A stretch of DNA of 64,000 bases, taken from Diphasiastrum complanatum. Taxonomy: Eukaryota > Streptophyta > Lycopodiopsida > Lycopodiales > Lycopodiaceae. A model generated the notes under the pieces. That model worked only from the letters and a program-made list of their open reading frames with translations. It was not told the origin of the DNA and did not search any database. Where the stretch lies: contig CM055097.1 of assembly GCA_029204225.1 (NCBI GenBank), positions 63,485,662 through 63,549,661 on the forward strand, written 5' to 3'. The translations under genes were made by a program, and so were the position numbers. Positions 56,481 through 64,000 of the stretch are shown piece by piece (the first letter of the stretch is position 1; every line of letters begins with the position of its first letter).

Positions 56481-57664
56481 AGGCCAATGAACTAAAAAAA
56501 ATTATGGCTACCCTCCACACGTGGAAAAATGCTCCACACATGTGAGATTTCATTATGTACATGATATTGTAAAAGAACAAGCTAGATTTTGCCTATTTGT
56601 CACACTGCTCCTCAAAAACTAGCTTGATGAGATACTAGATCAAACAAAAAACTTGATATACTTCTTGAGTGGATCCTTTGGTATGAATATAATGTGAAAA
56701 CCAGCCTTGATAGCAGCAATTTCTTAATATTTTCTACTTAATCGTTTTTGTTTTTGTAGGTACAAGCCCAATGTTAGAAACTCGAGTGGCGCGCAAAGCT
56801 AGAGCAATCGTGTTGTATTTGTTAATAGCGAGAGCTATAGTAGTGGTTGTAAGGCCCAAATTAAGCTAATAAAATTCCAAACTCAAATTAGAAACACAAA
56901 GGACTAATAAGGAGTCTTGCTAATTTGGCTACATTTGTCATTTTTGAATTCTGTGTGTTCTTGAAGCTTTTCTTTGAGAGCTTTCTTGATATATTTTGTG
57001 GTTCATGTGCCTAAAAATCACATGAGAGCTTGATCATGCTCTAGATTCAAACCCAATTTATTGAATGATCAATAATAATAATACATGCTATCTTATTTTG
57101 CCTAATTTGATAAAAATTTGTCTAGTTTCTTGATTTCTTAATGATTTTCTTGTTTTGTCATGCTAAGTTGATATTTAAGTATGGATTAGATGTCTAAATG
57201 CTAAGGTTTGCACATGAAATCTACCATCTCTCTCATTCTCTCAAGTTGTTGTAAAGAAAAACTATTAATAGGATGCAGTGCTTGTGCATAAGTCCTTTTA
57301 CATTGTGATAATGATTTATGAATTAATGTTTTTACTATGCGATTGTAAATAGCTTAACACCATGAATTTAGCCCTAATTGATTTGATTGACTCAAGGAAT
57401 AGAAAAGTTGTTGGAAGTGTCTACAAATCTAGGTTTTCAATTTTTATTCACTATTTAAAAGTGTTTGTAGTTGGATACAACCATATTTTTTTTGCTTTAT
57501 ATAAGGTGTTAATCAATGATGTTATGCCCGGAAGTTCAAGCTTATAAATAACCATATTCTTCAAGAGACTTCAAATGAATGTAATTATGTACACAACTTT
57601 TTATCAAGAAAATTCATAAACATGTTGCAATGATAACACTCTGTAATATTGAATTATAAAAGGA
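56481..57664. other. Non-coding stretch before the hAT element
   Basis: AT-rich with no recognisable gene. A 61-codon open frame (57362-57547) has no motif. Confidence 0.35.
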
Positions 57665-58580
57665 TTACAAAACATAGTTGCACATAATTGTGTTTCTGGG
57701 AGGAGACGTTTTGGAAACCGCATTTCTGAGAAATGGCCAAAATTGCGCCAGCCGTGGAGGAGGTAAATTTTTTTGTTTTGAGCTACGGGTGTCCGATCAA
57801 AGTGCATAGTCAGAAGGCATCTACTCAGCGATACGGAGGTGGTGTGCATGATGCTAGGGGGATCTGAGCTTCGCGCAGATCGAAACGATCAGTTTTTTAT
57901 TTTGGTAAGTGTAGGCTTGTTTTTTTTTGCAAGTGTTTACATTGAGCTATTAGCAACCAAATCAAGCGTAGTTTGGCTCTAGACCACCTTTCTTCATGCC
58001 CACGGTGATTCCTACAGGGTCAGTTTCAACCATTACGGCACGCCTTGCGAGATTTGAACACCACAATCCAAATGCTTGTTTTTTTTTTTTTGCCATTTTC
58101 AGAAAATGACTTCTGGGCAACCAATTCAGGTGATGTCTCAACCTAGAATGCATTTCCACATGTCCGCAGAGACTCCTGTGACCTCCGTTCTGCCTGTCTA
58201 TGTTCGTAGCACAAATTTCAATTTTCATGCCCTAATTCCTGTTTTTTAGGGTTTAGGGTTAGAGCATCGTGCAAGCATCCGCTAGTAGCGTGGTTTAGGC
58301 CTGCATTGGACTCCTAGACGCCTGCAGGGACTCCCACGCTAGCGTCAGTCGCCCGGTTTCGCTCACACTAGAATTATTCTATCCCTCGCCCTGTCTCGTG
58401 TGTTTTTTGGCACTTGCTATGATCTTACTAGAATCAATGTGACGCGTGCTCGGATATGTTCAGCTCTGTTTTAGGTTGGTAATGTTTTTCAATGTAGTGT
58501 GTTTTCTCCTACTGAATTGTTTGTTTTTGTTCGCAGGTTTGATCTCGTGTTGACACAGTGCCAGTGCAGGGCCAAGGCCT

Positions 58581-58800
58581 TTGGGCGAGGTTGAGCTTAC
58601 TGAGGGGGATGTGGCTACACACCATGCATCGGGAGTCCATAGATGGAGATGCTTGCATTGTGGTGGTCTCTTCACAAGATCACTTACCAGGTTTAGGTCT
58701 CACTTACCGAGGGTCAGAGGGCTGGGTGGGCGGGCATTAGGCATATCTGATTGTCCAAGGATTTCCGATGAGGAGAGAGAGAGAGATTGTCTATTATGTA
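58581..58800 (+). pseudogene. hAT transposase BED zinc-finger exon
   Basis: The frame from 58581 includes HRWRCLHCGGLFTRSLTRFR, SHL and a later Cys (ISDC), matching the C2HC arrangement of BED fingers that bind transposon ends. A plausible splice acceptor, TTGTTCGCAG, lies just upstream at about 58537. The frame degenerates after about 58800 into a repetitive GACAGG-rich stretch (58800-58860). Confidence 0.75.
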
Positions 58801-59269
58801 CGGGCACGGTGCTGCATCACAGGGATAGGGACAGGGACAGGGACAGGGGCAAGGGATAGGAGCAGTTGCAGGTTCACAAGCAGGGGTCACAGGTATGCAG
58901 GCACGGCCTACTACGGGTACAAAGCCTAGTACAGCACGTTCTGGACAGGGTTTAGGTGCAGTGCATGGTCCAGGCGGGGCCACTCCAGTTCCACCCGCAA
59001 CAGCAGGGCTTACTTCAGAGGGGAGAGCATCACATGAGCAGGTTGGATCAGCAGCAGCGGGTCCTTCTCGTCCCTCCTCTTCTTCGACGACAGATGCAGC
59101 ACATGGTTCGACAAGTCCTCCCAGAGAGAGTGATACACCCACATATTAGCCATCCGGTTCGCGTGTTAGACCACGAGCGCCATGTGCACAGTAGAGAGAA
59201 GTTAGGCCCAGACAACAGACCCTTGATCGGTGCGGGTGGCAGAGAGAGCAGCAGGCCCGATGCACTCGA

Positions 59270-59900
59270 CTTGATGGCTAGTTCTTTTACGAGTGCAACA
59301 TTTCCTTTGTTGTTGCTGACACTTGGATGTTTAGGGAGTTTTGCGCACAGATGGCAGCCGTGGATGCTACATGGACGCCTTCCCGACGAGAGGCATTGCG
59401 AGGCAGGATGCTTCGTCAGAAAGAGGAGACCATCATGCGGGAGCTAAGTTTCATTCACTCAACTTGGCAGATGTAAGTACTTTGTTTCCATAAACCCATT
59501 GCATGCGTTTAGGGTTGAATCGTGGCGCAATTTTTGCATTTGGCTAATGGGTGTTTTGTGGCAGGTATGGATGGACCGATGTTCGTTGGCGATCCGTCAT
59601 CAATGTCTTGGTTTCTTGCCCGCTTGGCACAGTATTCCTACGTGGCGTGGATGCCACTTGAGGTGGTGACGCCATCACAGCTGATTTCATATGAGAGGTT
59701 ATTAGAGATGTTATTGTTGACAATGGGGTGGAGCATGTGGTTCAAGTTGTCACGGACAACGCTTCGAACTGCAAGCAGATGGGAGAGTTTATGACGAGGG
59801 AGCACCCCAGCATTGTGTGGACACCCTGTGCTGCGCATTGCATAGACTTGCTCATCCATGACCTGTGTGCACTTCCATGGATCAGAGAGGTTTTGGTTTC
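59270..59900 (+). pseudogene. hAT transposase DUF659 region
   Basis: Pieces in two frames include AAVDATWTPSRREALRGRML near 59355, SMSWFLARL near 59610, and the diagnostic VEHVVQVVTDNASNCKQM, FMTREHPSIVWTPCAAHCID and LCALPWIRE at 59728-59890. The last segment is the most conserved part of DUF659 (VTDNA...W.PCAAHC.DL). It contains the region where the catalytic Asp of the RNase H-like fold is expected. Confidence 0.85.
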
Positions 59901-59980
59901 TCCATTTGCTATGCTATCTTGATTGACGTCTGCTCCATGCTGCTAAACACATCTCAACTACTGTCTAAATTTTTTACTGG

Positions 59981-60690
59981 ATGTTTGTGTTGCAAGTCAC
60001 GTCTATGGCCACGTGCCTGGTCACTTTTGTTACCAGGAAGAGGCGTGTGCTGGCCCTATTCTGCACCTTCTCGCACCTAAACCTGAAGAAGTCAGCACTC
60101 ACACGCTTTGCCTTTTACTTTTTGGTGCTAGAGCGATTAGTAGTAGTGAAGGACGCATTGCGGCGGATGGTTTCCAGCGAGTCCTTCCGAGAATTCATGG
60201 TCCTCCCACATGCGGCATTTTTCCGGTCCACTGTGTTTGGTGAGCAGTTCTGGACAGATGCTGAGGAGATTACTAGGGTCCTTCTACCCATTTTCAAAGT
60301 GTTGCACCTGGTAGACCGTGAGGGGTGCACTCTCGGCCTCATTTACGAGTTCATGGACCGCAACAGCGAGGGGATTCTGATGTCAGCCTTGGTCGGGAAC
60401 ATGTATGACTCTTTAGTGTCTAGTTTGTTGTTTCTCACTCAAGTCTGATTCGTTTCTTTTATGCTATGAAAGCTATGGTTACATGATTGTTGTAATTTGT
60501 CTACTGCAAGAGGCGCGAGATCTCACGTATCTGGGAGGCCAGATGGGACTACTTCCACCGACCCATCCACGCCGTAGCCCACATAATGCACCCCTTGTGG
60601 CGCAAGACTCGGGATCGAGACGATCGGGAGCTGCACCGGGGATGGGTGGAGTACACAGAGCGCGTATGGCCTGGACCAGGTACGTGTGAT
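59981..60690 (+). pseudogene. hAT transposase middle and C-terminal catalytic region
   Basis: A 155-codon frame (59981-60448) encodes RFAFYFLVLERLVVVKDALR, EQFWTDAEEITRVLLPIFKV and LHLVDREGCTLGLIYEFMDR, as in the insertion region of plant hAT transposases. After an apparent intron or frame change, 60500-60670 encodes IWEARWDYFHRPIHAVAHIM, matching the RW...LHRPLHAAGY block of the family. Confidence 0.8.
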
Positions 60691-60939
60691 AAATTGCTTG
60701 GTAGGCTAAGTACTGCAGTAGTGACTGTAGTGTGCTCATTGCTAGTGTATAAATTCAAGAGGACTTACACGAGCCATGTTTTTTCTTCTGCCAACAGGTC
60801 CGATGCTCACTAACATTGCATACCAGCTGCTGATCTTTGAGCGCTACCAGTTTCCTTTCGATAGAGAGCAGAGTCGACGGAGGATGGCTACCATGGGCGC
60901 GACACAGGTGACCTGCAATGACTGGCCGAGAGAGTCCTT

Positions 60940-61340
60940 GCATATGACTGTTCAGCAGCAGCTTGCAACGAAGTTGGAGCACCTGGGCCTTGTATCACAT
61001 GCAGAAGAGGAACAGGTTGTCCATCGAGCAGTGTAGGCGGTTGGTGTTTGTGAACACCAACGGCCGTATGTTGAAGTGCACGCGAGGAGGGGGACAGATG
61101 CTCGAGGTGAGTCACATCATCACCCCTTCTTGCTATGCTTCAACGAACTGAATTGCTTTCGAATTATGCAATATGTATTGTTTTTGGTTGCAAGTGAACC
61201 CTGACTCTTGTTTGGTGGATTCGGCAGCTGTTGCTCCTCGGACACCACCCACGTTGGAGGAGATGGATGATGAGATCTATAGAGAGTTATATAGACAGGC
61301 ACAGGCTGACGCACGAGCTCTACGACGTTCAAAGAGGGCA
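60940..61340 (+). pseudogene. hAT transposase C-terminal dimerisation region
   Basis: The frame through 60948-61080 encodes LFSSSLQRSWSTWALYH followed by KRNRLSIEQCRRLVFVNTN, the hAT C-terminal dimerisation signature (ERNWS...KKRNRL). An acidic/basic tail with EEMDDEIYRELYRQ follows at 61260-61310. The equivalent in the other copy (about 21327-21480) retains the canonical CERKWS, which here is LQRSWS. Confidence 0.85.
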
Positions 61341-61962
61341 GACATGCAGAGGGATAGGGCTGAGGAGAGGGATGATGAGGGCTTGGAGGGTGGACCTTGA
61401 TGCGGGGACAGAGGAGGAGCCAACCATTCCTGCACGTAGGCCTAAGAGAGACCTAGAGGTTTTGGGAGGGGGGGGCTGAGTTCGCTTTTTGTAGACAGGA
61501 GTGGAGCATCACAGGCAGCCGTCGGCCAGGCATCATCACAGTGGGTAGGGCCATCCCAGGGCGTTGGAATACAGCCACCTGACACACAAACACGCATGGG
61601 TAGACACAGGGGTGGGGGCAGGCAGAGAGGGGCCAGAGGAGGGGAGAGAGGGAGAGGCAGAGGTAGAGGCAGGGGGAGGATCCAGAGCCAGAGCACGTAG
61701 CAGAGAGCCAGAGCACGCAGCAGAGCCAGGGCCACATCACGACATATGGCTCCCTCCAATTCTGATTCATTTACAGACCCTTGGGATCTGCAGTCAGGCA
61801 TAGATTCAGACGATGGTTCCTACCATGACTCTGACGAGCCTTAGTTGTGTAGTTTTTATTATGTTCATGGAACATCATTGTACCCCATTTTGGTGCCATG
61901 TAACCCGATATTATATATTACAAAGATCCTATTCACAGTAGTGTAACGATTCAATACTGTTC

Positions 61963-62109
<147 letters not shown>

Positions 62110-62551
62110 ATGGTTGAAAAACGATTCCATATGGTTAACGAATGCTTCAATACGGTTCAAAACGATGCAGTATGGTGATTGGTTCAGAACACTTAGCATG
62201 GTTTTTGTTTAGCATGATTCAACATTTTTGTTTAGTTTGTTGGATCTGAGAGAGATAACGAGAGAGAGAGAGAGAGAGAGAGGAGGAAGATTTTTGGAGC
62301 ATCATGTTTTTTTATTAATGCACATGGGACTTAAAGCGTAAACCTGGGAGTTAATGCACCTAAACTAGACCATCCCGCACCCAAAACATTCGGCAAAATA
62401 CACAGTAATTATGCTCTTAATTAGAGCTTTCACCTGATACTCATATTGCCCAAAAAAAACCAATTTTTTTTTTAAAAAAAAAACGTTTCTGGGAATTTTT
62501 TTCATATTTCAGAAACGCGTTTCAGAAATGCAGTGCAACTATGCTACAAAA

Positions 62552-63904
62552 TAAGTAGTGAATCGAATATTACAAGTTTACCCTTACGTTCATATCCAAG
62601 AATATCCTTTACATTGACAAAAGTACGCGTTAATGTGTGCATGAAATTATTTGCTTAGATTCTTGGTACATATACCAAACTTCTAAAGTGGGTATATCTA
62701 CTCCATATAACTCCCAATGACAATGTTTCACTCATTTTAGAGAGTTTGCAAGTGTAGCCAATCATAAAAAGCATCAGTTAAAATTATGATCAACCATATT
62801 CACATTTTAAGATATCAAAGTTTGTGTAAGACCACGATTTGTTGACACATCATATTTTACTTATAATTTGCTGGAAAGCAATGTTTTCTAATTTCTTATA
62901 TTAAATGTATGATTTATGGAGAAAATGCTTATCAGAGTATTTAATTAGAGCTATGATAGAAGTACTTGATCTATACACACTTCCAAGAACCATTTTCTAC
63001 AATTCTGTTGAAGCAAATCATAAACTGAAGTTTATGATTATTGATAAAAATAAATAAACTCTAGTTTGCTTCAACGTTCTTCCACATATCGGACATTTGA
63101 CTACACTATTCCAATTAGGCTTTTGGGCTTTTATGTCTTTTGGCTCTTAAGTTTATAAAAACTTGCTACTGCCAATATTGGTAGCACATAATTGCATGCT
63201 AGGACTTCAATAATCCTACCGTACTGAAACGAGCTCTAATATACACTTTAGAAATAGCAAAATTGGCCCAAAGGCCTTCATAAAAAAAGCATGAGAAACT
63301 GGACAGGAAATACCAAACTAAGATTCATAATGCATTGGGCAGGTCTCTAAAGCAACGTGACTCTCCAACTTCTACAAGAAGTGACATGGATAACAACTCA
63401 GAACATCCAGTGACACATGCAATTCCTAAAAAAATCTCTGTACTAAGATGGCTGTTTTTGTGGATGGGTGCAAGTAAGTGTGTTCTCCTCAACACAGGTG
63501 TGTTGGCAGTTGGTTAGGTCGCTATAATTATCATGTTAAAATCAGGCCATGAGACATTTTTATTATATTATTAAACTATATTGATTACTATGGTATAGTG
63601 ATAAATTTTTCTTTATATTTGTATTTTGTTCCCAATATTTTATTACACATGCATACATGCTTGCTGACTCATATAAATCATGAGCATAATTGAATAATGT
63701 AAGTAGTGTACATAAGAACAAGCTGATTAAGATAATTCTTACTTACATCTGTTCATTTGTAAATCATTCTTGACAGATAAATAGCAACAAGATAATTAGT
63801 CAATAAAATATAAACACGTTAAGCCAAGTAGATTGTGAATGTTAAATTTTATCACTCAATAGAACAGACATATCTTGTTTGATACAGATGATATGAGAGA
63901 CATG

Positions 63905-63907
<3 letters not shown>
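62552..63907. other. Non-coding terminal region
   Basis: AT-rich with no recognisable gene. A nested inverted repeat occupies 63007-63075: outer arms GTTGAAGCAAA and TTTGCTTCAAC, inner hairpin AATCATAAACT/AGTTTATGATT. Confidence 0.4.

Positions 63908-63908
<1 letters not shown>

Positions 63909-63964
<56 letters not shown>
63909..63964. repeat. (CT)n microsatellite
   Basis: About 28 CT units near the end of the window. Confidence 0.95.
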
Positions 63965-63966
<2 letters not shown>

Positions 63967-64000
63967 GTAGATACACGGACACTCCCAGATTTCAAAGGAT

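Noticed and set aside
58245-58262. TTTAGGGTTTAGGG as an internal telomere repeat
   Set aside because: There are only two units inside the hAT element, more like chance or a telo-box motif; similar short CCCTAAA pieces occur at 18609 and 32610.

Overview
This is a nuclear segment of a land plant with a large, repeat-rich genome. Two intron-bearing or plant-specific host genes sit among plant LTR retrotransposons (Copia and Ty3/gypsy types), LINEs and hAT transposons. The inflated introns, long (AG)n arrays and dense nested repeats would fit a fern or another large-genome seed-free plant or gymnosperm, but that placement is inference only.

Layout. 1-9.8 kb: broken Copia elements (one head-to-head inverted pair, one element with two recognisable LTRs, one gag-protease remnant) and a gypsy protease remnant. 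9.8-15.4 kb: non-coding DNA with AG microsatellites, an unusual array of short hairpin repeats (12.15-12.63 kb) and a LINE fragment. 15.9-28.15 kb: the chloroplast 3-oxoacyl-ACP synthase I (KAS I) gene, plus strand, eight coding exons. Its third intron is about 9.35 kb and holds a gypsy fragment, a hAT element and an antisense LINE nested in the hAT element. 28.2-41.5 kb: LINE, Copia and gypsy remnants, a four-copy dispersed repeat and a 1.27 kb palindrome of two inverted Copia LTRs. 41.8-47.06 kb: a structurally complete, young, minus-strand gypsy-type element that encodes gag and protease but no reverse transcriptase or integrase. 50.5-51.5 kb: an intronless multi-pass membrane protein gene. 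52-57.6 kb: Copia remnants and repeats. 57.67-62.54 kb: a nearly complete but inactivated hAT element with terminal inverted repeats and an 8-bp target duplication, a relative of the copy inside the KAS I intron. The end is non-coding with another CT array.

Only KAS I and the membrane protein look like functional host genes. KAS I performs the condensing steps of plastid fatty acid synthesis. The gag-protease element could move only if related full-length elements supply reverse transcriptase and integrase. No rRNA, tRNA or CRISPR feature was found.
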